Below are positions 9,255-19,400 of a DNA stretch of 64,000 bases, piece by piece. Position 1 is the stretch's first letter. Every line of letters begins with the position of its first letter. Origin of the DNA: Bryobacteraceae bacterium (lineage in GTDB: Bacteria; Acidobacteriota; Terriglobia; Bryobacterales; Bryobacteraceae); the NCBI GenBank assembly GCA_026002855.1, contig BPGD01000001.1, positions 186,001 through 250,000 on the forward strand, given 5' to 3'. The notes under the pieces are model-generated. The model was not told where the DNA came from, did not search any database, and saw only the letters and a list, made by a program, of their open reading frames with translations. The position numbers and the translations under genes are program-made.

Positions 9255-9371
9255 AATCGCCATTTCGGCTTCGTCCACCATCGACTGTGTCAGCCGCAGC
9301 GGGTGGTCGGCCGGCGCTAGATCCTCCAGGCTCGCTAACAGAAACATCTCGTGCTGCTGACGGTCTTCTCC
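9255..9371 (-). pseudogene. N-terminal fragment of an IS5/IS1182-like transposase
   Basis: The minus strand encodes RQQHEMFLLASLEDLAPADH followed by PLRLTQSMVDEA. This closely resembles the opening of IS5/IS1182-type transposases, where a Q/H-x-x-MF stretch is followed by VPADHPLR and VDEAL. Nothing recognisable of the transposase follows, so it is a remnant. It lies immediately beyond the point where the SIR2-like gene loses its reading frame, and the IS probably caused that truncation. Confidence 0.55.
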
Positions 9372-9434
9372 TCTCACCGCGTCCTTACAGGAGTGAAGAC
9401 GCATGAAACAATTCCGAGGTGTCTTGTTCCAGAC

Positions 9435-9773
9435 TTAATTTTCCCAGCCACCTCCCAGCCTCGCGCGCTTCCTTTCGAGTTCTGCCGTCCTCCATTCCCG
9501 GCTTTCTTTTGTAGCCTTGACCATTCGAATGGTCTGCTCGATGGTTGTGAACATCGTCTCGAGCGTCAGCTTGAAGTTCACACCGAACAACTCGTGCGCG
9601 TCGGCAAGCACCTCGTCGATCAGCTTCTTGTGCTTCAGGTTGCAGACGCGCTGCAACTGGGTGAAGAAATCCGTATCGAGCGGTGAGAGACACGGATTGT
9701 TCAACGGGTCAACGAAGCTCGCACCCCTGGTAGCGCCCGCACCCAGTACTACGACGGTTGAACCAGGCCTCAT
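9435..9773 (-). pseudogene. truncated SIR2-like gene, last gene of the defence operon
   Basis: The 112-aa product begins MRPGSTVVVLGAGATRGASF, the nucleotide-binding opening of SIR2-like NADase domains found in many anti-phage proteins. The frame ends after about 110 residues, while such domains need well over 200, and an IS5-like remnant follows. Its ATG overlaps the helicase stop codon by 4 nt (ATGA), so it was the translationally coupled fifth gene of the operon. Loss of the effector part would leave the operon without NAD depletion activity, unless the remaining genes work alone. Confidence 0.55.
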
Positions 9774-12700
9774 ACCACCACTTCCGCCTCATACCCCGGC
9801 CAGTCTGCCGCAGGAAACGGCACGGGGGCGCCGGGGCGCTCCAGGAGCACCATGAGCGCATCCAGCGTGTCGGCGCGGCAGAAGCCGGCGGCGGTGTTCA
9901 CCACGAATGCGGCCGGCTTGCCGCTTTGGTCGCGCAACAGCCAGCAGACGCCCGGTTGCGGCTCCTTCGACAGCATTCCTGCGGCCGCGCGCTGCACCTC
10001 TTCAAACAGTCGCCCGCCAGGCGAGAACAACTGATGGCTGTCGCCCGATTCTTCAAACACCTCGGCCGCAGTCGTCACGCGCACCGGTTCCGGCATGCCC
10101 GGCAGGCGCGCGGCATACGTCCGCACGTCCAGAGGCCGCCATTCCAGATTGACCGGGCGGCTCGCATCGCGGCCCATCAGGTGGTCGAGCTTCGCCAAAT
10201 CGTACGGCGGCTCAGGCAGCGGCGGCACTTCCAGCCCGCTGCGGGCGGCCTCATCCAGGTCCAGCGGCGCCTCGGCTGCCGACGTCACTTCCTGCTCGAT
10301 CTCTGCCAGGAACCGCTGCCGCGCCGCGTCGCGCGCTTCGCGGCTCGCCAGAGTCACCTCCTCAAAACGCCGAGGCAGCTTCGACAGGATCGGCTGAAGC
10401 CTGCCCACGATACCCTGGAAGAGCTGGATGCGCTCGCCAACGGCGAAGTAGACGTCCGCCTCCACCGTGTCCTTGTAGGCAAAGTTCAGAATCTTTACCC
10501 GCGGCCGAGTTTGCCCCAGCCGGTCGATACGACCGATGCGCTGCTCCACTTTCATCGGGTTCCAGGGCAGGTCGTAATTGGCCAGCACACCCGCCGCTTG
10601 CAGATTGAGGCCCTCTCCGGCCGCGTCCGAACACACCAGCAGCCGCACCCGCCCCGTTTTCAACCGCCGCTTGATCTCTTCCTTGCTGCAGGCAATCCAG
10701 CGGCCCGAGCCGTCCCGCCAGGCGCCGCCTGAGCCCGAGTAGCTCGCCACCGGCACGTCGGGCATCTCCCGCGCCAGGAACTCGCGCAGGTATTCCATCG
10801 TGTCGGTGTACTGCGTGAAGACGATCGCCGACTCGGAGTCCTGCGCAAAAACACTCACCAGCTCGGCCTGCAGCCGGCGCGCTTTCGTGTCCGTGTTCAG
10901 CTTCGCAATAGCCCGCAGCAACTCCAGAATCCGGTCGCGCTCCTCCAACTCCGCGGCAGATGCCGCCAGCTCGGCCGCTTCCTCGGGGGCCATCACCTCA
11001 TCGGCCGCCTCGTCGAGCGAAACGTCCTCCTCGCTCAAACCCAACTTTTCCAGGCGCGCGTTCAGAGTGCGCTTCAGCGCCTCGAAGCTTGAGGCCAGAC
11101 GCCGCCGGTAGACCGTCATCACGAATCCGATGGCCGTGCGCTTCTCCGATGCCGCCTTGGAATAGGTCTCCGAGATATAGTCTTCCACCTGCTCATACAG
11201 CGCGCTTTCGGCCGGCGTCATCTCGACGGCAATGTCTCTCACCTCGCGCTCGGCAATCGGCAGGTCCAGCTTGCCCGCCCGGCGATAGGATCGGAGCAGT
11301 TCGCGCGTGTGCCGCACCATGCGCCACCGCAGCGGCGAACAGGCCTTCAGCACGCCGAGCAGCGCCCGCCGCGACTCCGGATCCAGCATCCGGCGCGGCG
11401 CCTGCGCCGGCTCCCGCAACGCCCGCACCACCTTGGTCCGCTTGATCGGGGAAAGCCCGGGCGTCAGCTCAGCAATCTCTTCATCCCTCAACGCCCCATA
11501 GTAGGACTCACAGTCACGGAACCATTCGGCAAGCCAGTCCAGCGTCTCCGCCGATGGGTTGCCATGAATCGCCTCGTAGTACTTCAGAAACGCATGCGGA
11601 TCAAGCGCCCACTTCGGCGGCAGCCCAAGCAGGTCCATCAGATCCCACAGCTCGACCGGGTGCACCTGCATCGGCGTGGCGGTCAGCAGCAGCAGGCTCT
11701 GGCAGCGTGGCGCCAACTCCCGCATCAGGCTGAGCAACGCATTCGGGCCCTTCTCCTGTTCTGTTCCGGCGCCGCGCCGCCGGGCATGGTGCGCTTCATC
11801 CAGTAGCACCAGGTCCCACGGCTCCGCCTCCAGCAGTTCCCGCACGCGATCCTTGCGCCGCATCAGGAAGCTCGAGGCCAGCACCACGGGCTGCTGTTGC
11901 CATTCATCCCGTCCGACATCCCGCTCCAGCGGCCCCGTCCAGCCATAGGCCGCCCGCCAGCGCAGCGTCGCACCGTCGTAGATGGGCACATTCAGATTGA
12001 ACTTTTCATAGAGCTCGTTCTGCCATTGAATCTGCACGCTCTTCGGCGTCAGGATCAGCACCCGCCGGGCCAGGCCCGCCAACAGCGCCTGCCGCACGAT
12101 CAGACCCGCAGTGATCGTCTTGCCCAGCCCGACTTCATCGGCGATCAATAAACGGCAGGGCCACTGCTCAAGGAAGCGCACATAGGTGCGGACCTGGTGC
12201 GGCCACGGCACGACGGCGCTGGTGACCTCACCCGTGCGGACCCCGTGGGGCAACTGCGGCGCTGCTTTCACAAAGGTCCATACGCAGCGCCGGAACTCAT
12301 CATCGGTCAGGCGATAGGCCGGCGGCGCTGGCTCTTCGCGGCGCAGAAGCGGCGGCGTCACCGGGCGGTCGTCTTTCGGCAGATACTCAAGCAGCTTCTT
12401 CCGGGCCGCCTCGGGAAAGTCGAACACCCGCACGCCCGGCGAACGGTTATCCCACAGTTTGGCAAACGCCTCAATCTCCTCGTCGGCGTGCGCCTTCTCG
12501 GTCTCGCTCAGCCAGGCGCAGTGGACGTGAAAGCTCTCGCAGTTGTTCTTCCAGCCGCCGGCGGTTTCGTTGATGCTGCCGGAAAAGGTCAGCGTATTGC
12601 CTTCTGCATCGACGATGATGCCGAACTTGGCGTGATAGATGCCCGGTACCCGCGCAGGCCGGCCTTCGGCGTCCACGGGCACGGCCACCTTCACATCCAG

Positions 12701-13063
12701 GTGTCCGTGCGCCACCATCCAGGCCAGTAGCTCCAGCCCCTGGCGGGCATGCTCGTCGGGTGGCGTCAGATCGGCTGCGGCAAGCTGCCGCTCCATCTGT
12801 TGGCGCAGGTCATAGCCCGTCTCGATCGCCTCACGCTCGTCCGGGTCGAGCGTGCAGCCCACCACCAGCCGCATCCGCCCTTCATTGGCGAAAAGACCGT
12901 GCAAGCCCCGCGCCGCCAGAGCCAGCGCATCGGCCGAGAAGTAGCCCGTCGTCCGGCAGTACTCCACCGCACAGGCCAGCGCCGGGTTGTAGAACAGCTC
13001 CACCAGGTCGCCGTCTTCATGCGAGTAGCGGAATTTCCACTTCGTCTCAGTCAACAGCGGCAT
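9770..13063 (-). CDS. PLD-domain SNF2-family helicase, defence operon
   Basis: The 1097-aa protein starts at MPLLTETKWKF, whose ATG overlaps the end of the methyltransferase gene by 17 nt. Residues 1-200 form a phospholipase D-like domain with H144-x-K146 (HAKFGII) and SGSINETAGG downstream. A SNF2-type helicase follows: Walker A LLIADEVGLGKT with K315, DEAH box at 422-425, and the C-terminal helicase motif GEGLNLQAAG with QRIGRIDRLGQ. PLD-helicase fusions of this kind occur with DUF1156 methylases and DUF499 ATPases in predicted restriction-like defence clusters related to DISARM. It probably translocates on or remodels invading DNA. A single PLD motif could act as a dimer or be a binding domain. 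Confidence 0.85.
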   Translation of the reverse strand: MPLLTETKWKFRYSHEDGDLVELFYNPALACAVEYCRTTGYFSADALALAARGLHGLFANEGRMRLVVGCTLDPDEREAIETGYDLRQQMERQLAAADLTPPDEHARQGLELLAWMVAHGHLDVKVAVPVDAEGRPARVPGIYHAKFGIIVDAEGNTLTFSGSINETAGGWKNNCESFHVHCAWLSETEKAHADEEIEAFAKLWDNRSPGVRVFDFPEAARKKLLEYLPKDDRPVTPPLLRREEPAPPAYRLTDDEFRRCVWTFVKAAPQLPHGVRTGEVTSAVVPWPHQVRTYVRFLEQWPCRLLIADEVGLGKTITAGLIVRQALLAGLARRVLILTPKSVQIQWQNELYEKFNLNVPIYDGATLRWRAAYGWTGPLERDVGRDEWQQQPVVLASSFLMRRKDRVRELLEAEPWDLVLLDEAHHARRRGAGTEQEKGPNALLSLMRELAPRCQSLLLLTATPMQVHPVELWDLMDLLGLPPKWALDPHAFLKYYEAIHGNPSAETLDWLAEWFRDCESYYGALRDEEIAELTPGLSPIKRTKVVRALREPAQAPRRMLDPESRRALLGVLKACSPLRWRMVRHTRELLRSYRRAGKLDLPIAEREVRDIAVEMTPAESALYEQVEDYISETYSKAASEKRTAIGFVMTVYRRRLASSFEALKRTLNARLEKLGLSEEDVSLDEAADEVMAPEEAAELAASAAELEERDRILELLRAIAKLNTDTKARRLQAELVSVFAQDSESAIVFTQYTDTMEYLREFLAREMPDVPVASYSGSGGAWRDGSGRWIACSKEEIKRRLKTGRVRLLVCSDAAGEGLNLQAAGVLANYDLPWNPMKVEQRIGRIDRLGQTRPRVKILNFAYKDTVEADVYFAVGERIQLFQGIVGRLQPILSKLPRRFEEVTLASREARDAARQRFLAEIEQEVTSAAEAPLDLDEAARSGLEVPPLPEPPYDLAKLDHLMGRDASRPVNLEWRPLDVRTYAARLPGMPEPVRVTTAAEVFEESGDSHQLFSPGGRLFEEVQRAAAGMLSKEPQPGVCWLLRDQSGKPAAFVVNTAAGFCRADTLDALMVLLERPGAPVPFPAADWPGYEAEVVV

Positions 13064-15938
13064 CGGCCTCGTCGAGTTCCAGTTCGATCTGCTCCGGCCG
13101 CCGCGGCTCGGGCACTTTCTCGGCAAACGCCAGCCGCCGCAGCTTTTCGAGCGCCTCAAAATCGCTGGCCGCGCCTTCCAGCGTCGGATCGGGCTTCCTC
13201 TTGCCGCGCGGGGCGACAGGTGGCAGCACGTTGAGCAGCGCTTCGAGCGCGGTCATCAAGGTCGGGTCATCGAGCAGCCGCAGCGACTCCAGCCGATTTC
13301 GCGCCGCCTCGGTATTCTGGCAGCGCACCGTGTAGGCCGCTTCGTGCAACCGGTCCAGCATGGGCGCATCCGGCCCCGTGGTGAGCTTGTTCTGGCATAC
13401 CCGCGCCTTGCTGTCCCACAGCGTCACGTCCTCGCCTGAGACGGCGCAGGCCACGTTCTTCACCTCCCGGTCGAAGTCCAGCCCCACCACGCGCGCCAGC
13501 TTCAGCGCTTCGTCGGCCGGGAACCTGGGCGCGCGGAAGGCGTCCCAGGCCAACACGTACCATTCGGTCAGCGCGTCCAGATGATGCTGGCGCTGGACCG
13601 TGGCCAACTGCTCCAGGCGCCACTGTTTCACCTCGCGCCGCGCGGCTTCGAGCGCGTCCTCCGGCGTCACGCGGTACGGGTCCCACGGCCCGAACAGGTC
13701 GGCCGCGTAGCCTTTGGGCTCTGGCCGCGCCGTGCCACGCATCAGCGGCCAGTGGCGCGAGAAGACCTCGAGCGCTGGCCCGAAACAGGCCAGATAGAGA
13801 TCGATGCCCGCCAGCCCGGCCTCCTGAAACTCGCGCACCTTCTTCCGCACCACGTTGCGCACCTTCGGCTCGACCTCCTCCCAGAAGACTTCCTCGCCAC
13901 GCGCCGGCGCATCCTCGCGCAGGCGGCAGACCAGGAAGATGGTGGACTTCGCCGCCGACTTCTCGCGGATGTGCAGGCTCCCTTCGGCCTCGGTGTGCAC
14001 CGGCCAGCTTGCGGTGATCACAAAGCCCGCCTCGATCAACCCGGTGGCGAGCGCGTCCCAGGCGTCCTTGGCCTTGTGCGTGAACATCACCGTCATGATC
14101 CCGCCCGGCTTCAGCACCCGCCGCATCTCGCCGAAGATCCGCGCCATGCGCCGCTGGTAATCGACATGGGCCAGGCGCTTGGCCCCCTTCTGGCCCTGAA
14201 ACTTGGCCGGATTGGCGACCGCTTCCCGGTCCTTGTCCGTCAGATAGGAAGTGAACAGCTCCGGATACAGCAGCCCGGCGGTGCGCTTCAGCCAGACGTA
14301 GAAGAAGTCCGCCAGCTCGGCATACATCACGTTGTCGTAGTAGGGCGGGTCCATGACGATGCAGTCGACCGAGGCATCAGGAAGCGACAGCGCGTCGGCG
14401 GACTCGCACAGGATCTTGACTTCCGGCTGGCGGCGCGGCGGGCGGGCGAAGAGGTGGCCGTTCGAGGAAGTTTCGGGCGTGTGGCCGAGGAGTTCGATCA
14501 ACTCGCCCAGGGCTTTGCCAACTTGGCGGAGCGCCCAGTCATAACCTATCCCGGTAACCGTCGGGGCCATCTCACCGTAGGACCACTTCTGCGCAAAGTC
14601 GTGGCGCTGAAATGTATGCCCAACGACGGTCCGCTCTGGGTGCCAAGTGCAGCCAAGACTGTTCCAATCCAGGCACTTGTCAATCGCCAGCGCGATGTAG
14701 ACCATGGCGGCGCGGTCGAGTTCGGAGAGTTGACCGCCGTTTTTTGCTTTGAGCTCCTCGACCATGTCCTGGAAGACTTCGACCGAGGTGCAGTGGCCGT
14801 AAAGCTGGCGGGGGTTGAAGACGTCGACCCACTTCTGCGCACCGAATCGCATCGGCTCCATCGTCTTCAGGCCCTCGGGGATCTCCTCATCCGGCACGAT
14901 GTTGCGCGCCTGCCACAGCGGCATCTTCTCGGCGAGCCGCTGCTCGACCAGCGCCTCGACATCGTCCTCCGGCCGCGGGGCGCGGAAGCCCCGCACGAGC
15001 TTGGTCTTCGGCTTGCCGCTTTTGAGTTTTCCAACGACGACTTCCTTCTTGTAGACCACGCAGTAGAGCTGGTGGCCCATGCGCCCGGCCTGCGCCTGGC
15101 GCTTGATGTCGTCTCCGTCGATCTCGCGCCCGCAATCGGGAAACGGACACTTGCCCACGCCGTCCTTGACCGTGCCGGGAGAGTGCTCGCTCGCCTTGTG
15201 CACGATCTCGAAGCGGATGCGCCGGCCTTCGGCAATGAGCCGCACGCCCGTCCCCTCGCCATCCAGCCGCCAGTTCGGCGACAGCGGGACCAGCCCGCCA
15301 CAGTAGGGACAGGTGACCGTGCGAGCCCAAAGGTATGTTGCGTCTATGCCATCCGGGCTATTAGGGAACAGTTGGGCTAGAGGGTCTTGGATTCGCAATC
15401 GAAAGTTGGCTGCCAATTGTGAGAACCTGCGCTCCAGGGCGGGCCCGAAGCGGAGCGGGTGTTGGATTGTAGCCTGCAGCAGCAGAGATGCAACGGGGTT
15501 CAAGTCGTTGGCGATCGTGGTCCTGCCAAGACGCGCAGCTTCAAACGGAACACTCCCACCGCCGGCTGTGGGGTCTAGAACGCTTGTCGCCGGGAGCGAC
15601 GACAGGTCATCCTCCGTCGGCGTGTAGCCAAAAGCACGGTCGTATCCATACGGGTTGTCAACCCGCACTCCGGTAGCTGCTGCACGGGCGAGCGCTTTCT
15701 TTGCTTCAGAAGGATCCCCATGTATCCCCAGCGTCCAGAGGAACTTCTTGCGGTCCGCATCAGCCGGCAGCAGGCTGCCCAAAATCGCCGCCCGGCTGGC
15801 CACCAGCGGACGCCGCGCAAACCAGACGTGGAGCCGGTTCGGCGCCGGGAACGGGGTCATTGGCGTCCGCTCGCGCAGACTCTCGATGCCGATCTCCGCA
15901 ATCGGCAGCCACTCCTCAATCAACCGGCGGTCGGCCAT
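13047..15938 (-). CDS. DUF1156 Zn-ribbon adenine-specific DNA methyltransferase
   Basis: This 963-aa protein begins with the DUF1156 signature region (RLIEEWLPIAEIGIESLRER, then NRLHVWFARRPLVASRAAIL). The SAM-binding motif LDPTAGGGSVPFEA is at about 121-134. A zinc-ribbon insert has C210-x2-C213 and a second Cys pair near 264-269. The catalytic motif DPPYYDN is at 530-536 and points to N6-adenine methylation. It is the presumed self-marking component of the cluster, protecting host DNA from the helicase/ATPase arm. It follows the small conserved gene by 10 nt and overlaps the helicase gene, so the operon is tightly coupled. Confidence 0.88.
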   Translation of the reverse strand: MADRRLIEEWLPIAEIGIESLRERTPMTPFPAPNRLHVWFARRPLVASRAAILGSLLPADADRKKFLWTLGIHGDPSEAKKALARAAATGVRVDNPYGYDRAFGYTPTEDDLSSLPATSVLDPTAGGGSVPFEAARLGRTTIANDLNPVASLLLQATIQHPLRFGPALERRFSQLAANFRLRIQDPLAQLFPNSPDGIDATYLWARTVTCPYCGGLVPLSPNWRLDGEGTGVRLIAEGRRIRFEIVHKASEHSPGTVKDGVGKCPFPDCGREIDGDDIKRQAQAGRMGHQLYCVVYKKEVVVGKLKSGKPKTKLVRGFRAPRPEDDVEALVEQRLAEKMPLWQARNIVPDEEIPEGLKTMEPMRFGAQKWVDVFNPRQLYGHCTSVEVFQDMVEELKAKNGGQLSELDRAAMVYIALAIDKCLDWNSLGCTWHPERTVVGHTFQRHDFAQKWSYGEMAPTVTGIGYDWALRQVGKALGELIELLGHTPETSSNGHLFARPPRRQPEVKILCESADALSLPDASVDCIVMDPPYYDNVMYAELADFFYVWLKRTAGLLYPELFTSYLTDKDREAVANPAKFQGQKGAKRLAHVDYQRRMARIFGEMRRVLKPGGIMTVMFTHKAKDAWDALATGLIEAGFVITASWPVHTEAEGSLHIREKSAAKSTIFLVCRLREDAPARGEEVFWEEVEPKVRNVVRKKVREFQEAGLAGIDLYLACFGPALEVFSRHWPLMRGTARPEPKGYAADLFGPWDPYRVTPEDALEAARREVKQWRLEQLATVQRQHHLDALTEWYVLAWDAFRAPRFPADEALKLARVVGLDFDREVKNVACAVSGEDVTLWDSKARVCQNKLTTGPDAPMLDRLHEAAYTVRCQNTEAARNRLESLRLLDDPTLMTALEALLNVLPPVAPRGKRKPDPTLEGAASDFEALEKLRRLAFAEKVPEPRRPEQIELELDEADAAVD

Positions 15939-15948
15939 TCCTTCTCCT

Positions 15949-16392
15949 TCAATGCGACGTCAGCAGCATGCGCAGCGCCGCCAGCACCCGGCGCGGATTC
16001 GGCCGGTGCATGGCCATGCTCATCCAGTAGCTGGCTTCTTCCTTGCCCATCGCCTCGACGCCTTCGGCCACCTCGCGGATGCGGTCCGTGTTCTTCATCG
16101 GAGCCAGCACGCGGAACAGCAGGCCCAGGTGCAGAGCCGTCTCCTCATCGAGCGGCCACTTGCGCACCTTGCCCGGCTTCAGCGCGCCCAACTGGATCTT
16201 TTCCCGGAGCAGCCGCTTCAGCACGCGCATCTCGACCAGCCGGAGCGCGGCGCCATGAAGCGTGCCGACGTGCTCGGGCTGCTTGAGGCGCGGCGTTGCC
16301 GGCGAAGGCAACTGGTAGATGGACAGGCTCCAGTTCATCGAGCTCTGCACCTTCAGGCGCAGCTCATAGACAGGTTTGGGCGAGTAGGCCAT
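15949..16392 (-). CDS. small conserved protein of the DUF499/DUF1156 cassette
   Basis: A 147-aa protein lies between the DUF499 ATPase and DUF1156 methylase genes. The start at MAYSPKPVYELRLKV is chosen because a beta-strand-like opening (YELRLKVQSSMNWSLSIYQL) follows at once; an upstream in-frame start would add nine residues. The C-terminal half is helical and conserved-looking (LDEETALHLGLLFRVLAPMK, EEASYWMSMAM). Similar small proteins are regular partners in these cassettes, but I cannot assign a family with certainty. No catalytic motif is visible, so a structural or adaptor role is likely. Confidence 0.7.
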   Translation of the reverse strand: MAYSPKPVYELRLKVQSSMNWSLSIYQLPSPATPRLKQPEHVGTLHGAALRLVEMRVLKRLLREKIQLGALKPGKVRKWPLDEETALHLGLLFRVLAPMKNTDRIREVAEGVEAMGKEEASYWMSMAMHRPNPRRVLAALRMLLTSH

Positions 16393-16424
16393 GGCGGCGG
16401 ATCCTCTCATTCGGTGCAACTCCC

Positions 16425-19400
16425 TCAGGCGGCGGGTCCGGCCTGCGCCTCGACGAACGCTTCGCCGCCACCGTAGCGCGTAATCTCTTTCGCAAAGCGC
16501 TCGGGAGCGTCGCCATCCAACGGCAAGGGCGGCTCAAAGACGACCGCGTAGCTGGCGGTGAAGTCGCTCTCGTTGGCTGCGCGAAGCTGCGTGTCGAGAA
16601 AACCCTTCGTTGCGTTGGCCTTGTCCACCGTGCCCGCATACTCCACGCGGAGTTGCTCGATGCCGTCGGCCGCCAGCGCGGCCTCCAGCCTGACTGTGAC
16701 CTTGCCGCCGGCAACCGTCGCCATGGCCTGATGCACCTTCCACACGGCGCTGGCGTCAAACATCCGGATCACCAGCCGCTGAATGGTGGCGCACTTGGCC
16801 TTGCGCGCCTTCTCCCACAGGTCGCTGAGCGCAGTGGCCAGCGGCCCTTCGGCGGTATACTCCAAAGGCCGCGGCGAGGGCGGCGGCGGGGGCGTCAGAT
16901 CCACCGGGGTGATCACTCCGCCCTCGCGCACGGCGACCATCGCGGTGGCCTGTTGGCGCGCGCCACGACTATCGGTGACTTCAATCTGATAGGTAGTGGT
17001 CGCCTCAGGGCTCACTTTCGCCGAACGCTGGGTTTCGCTGGTGGCTGTGGCGTTCAGGCGCGGGTCGCTCGAAGTGTAGGTGTAGGGCGGCACGCCGCCC
17101 GAGACCATCACGGTAATTTCGGCCGATTGTCCCTTGCCGATGGTGGTGGGGTTGGCCAGGAAGCTGAGACGCAGCGGCTCGGCGCGCGGCCAGAGCTGCT
17201 TGGCCTTGGCGTCCTCCATGGTGTGGAGGAAGGTGTTGTCGGAGATCTGGATGACAGGGCTGGGGTCGCCCGGCCCCCAGACCTGATTGCCTTCGCGGTA
17301 AAGGAAGCGGCCCTGCTGAATGCCCGCGCGGACGCATTCGAGCAACGGCGTGTCGTGCAGCAGGATGGAGAGCTTGGGCGCTTTGCGGTATTCCAGGCGC
17401 AGTTGCTGAAGCGTCATCTCGCCGCGGCCGGCCAAGCCGGTTTCCTTGGCCACGAAAGCGGGCGAATCCGGTGCGTCGCGAGCCGTGAGCAGCTTCTTCT
17501 GTTCGTAGAGCACGCGCTCGACGTGCATCTGGCCGTTGCCGGGATTGTCCGGGTTCGTCAGTTCGAGAATCGTGTGCCCGAGCGGGAGCGTGGTCCCTGT
17601 CATCGGCGTGGCCGAAGGATAAAAAATGTGCCGGTAGCACTGGAGAATGGCCTGGGAGATCTTCAGGTCGAGTGCGTGGTATTCAGCGTTGACCTTCTCG
17701 ATTTGGTAGTCGGCCAGCTCCTGCTGGTTCGGGGGTTTGCGAAGTTCGCCCAGCGCCAGCTTGCGGCGGGCGAGCGTTTGCATGTTGGCGATGCCGTTTT
17801 CGGCCGCCGCCACGAAGACCAGGTTGTTTTTGAGTTCGCGGTGGTTGCGTTCGGCGCCCTTGAACTGAAAAATATCCTCGATTTCGGGCGGCGGTTGGCG
17901 CAGGTCTGCCGGGATCGCGGTGGTCTCGTAGTTCAGAACCACGAGCAACGGGCGCGGGTCGGCCAGGTCGTCAGGCACCTCCCAGGGGCCTGCGGGAAAC
18001 AAAACGGCGTTGAATTCGCCGCGCGGCAGGCTGAATAGCTTCTCGATGCGGTCGCGCAGGTAGGCGCGGACCTCGCCCGAGTCGACATCCCGCATGTAGC
18101 GGCCGATCACCTGGTTCAGGTTGGCCTCGGCCATGAAACGCAGCGGCGCGCCTGGCCGGTCATCCAGATAAAGCGCTTCCGCCTGGAAGGCCGTCCGGGC
18201 TCGCTCGACGAAGGCCGGTTCGAGCGCCGGCGAGCAGACCGCCAGGCGGAGCTGTTCCGGGGAAACTCCGCGGGCGGCGTCGCCAAAGGCCAGCGTGTGC
18301 CAGAAGATGGTGCGCGCAACGTAGGAGGTGACGGGCGGAAGTCCCGGGAATTTCTGTGCATCCAGGCGCTGGGCCAGGGCAGGTTCGTCGCCGGGCACCG
18401 CCGCCACGTCGGCCTTGATCGCTGCCGCATACTGGCGCATGCCGATCTTTTCGTGGATTTCGGTGCGGATGGGCTCAAAGCCTGGATCCATGTGATGGAT
18501 GTGGATCGCGTAGGCGTCCGGCGGCTGGTTGCGCCAGAGCAGATGGACCGTGCGAGCCAACAGCCGGAGCATCCCGCGGGTGCGCTGGAAGGTGGAAAGC
18601 GATGCCGTCTTCTCCGTGAGCATTTCGAGCAGCTTGGGATGCAGCGGGTAGGTGCGGGCGAACTGCTCTTTCAGTCCCGGCGACGCTGCTTCGGCTGGGA
18701 GGGAATCCTTGTTATTCGCCCAGAGGTGCGCGTAGGCGTCGATGACTTCGCCGGCCTTCGTCCGGTCCACGGTTTCGAATAGCCGCACCCGCAGGACATC
18801 CGCGGTTTCATCTTCGGCGGTGGGGTTCAGCGCGGTGGAGGAGCGGACGGCGACGCTTTCGGCTTCAGCCAGCGCGGCAGCGGCGCGTTCGTTCTCTTCC
18901 TTGTAGGCATCCTGCGCCTTGTCGTCTTTGCCGATGGCGAGCGTATAGACCAGCGCCACCTGCGGCGTGGAAGCGACAGCTTTGAACAGCGCGTGGACGA
19001 ACGCCGTGAACTGGCGGCTGGCATCGGGAAATGCGCGCTCGACCTTGCGCAGGTAGACCGAGATCTCATCGAGCATGATCAGCGTAGGCTGATGGCCGAA
19101 CAGTTCACGCAGGATTTCCGCGCCAGGGGCGATGTGTTTCTCGTCGGATGCGCGCACTCGCTCATAGGCGGCGGCTCCGCCAAGTTGATAGGCCAGCTCG
19201 CCCCAGAGGCTGTAGGCCTTCAGGCCAGGCTCCAGCTGGCGGCCGTTGGCAGGATCGGTGTTTTCCCCGTCCAGCGCGGCGATGCGTACGTCGCCGGTGG
19301 GAAGCAGCGCCGGGTCGACGAAATCGCTCACGTTGGCGACGCCTCTCATGCCGCGCGCCGCGTGCGTGATGGCAATCAGGCCATGCGTCTTACCGCCGCC

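Noticed and set aside
13581-15380. 599-codon plus-strand frame inside the methyltransferase
   Set aside because: Complete antisense shadow of the DUF1156 gene, which has clear motifs on the other strand.
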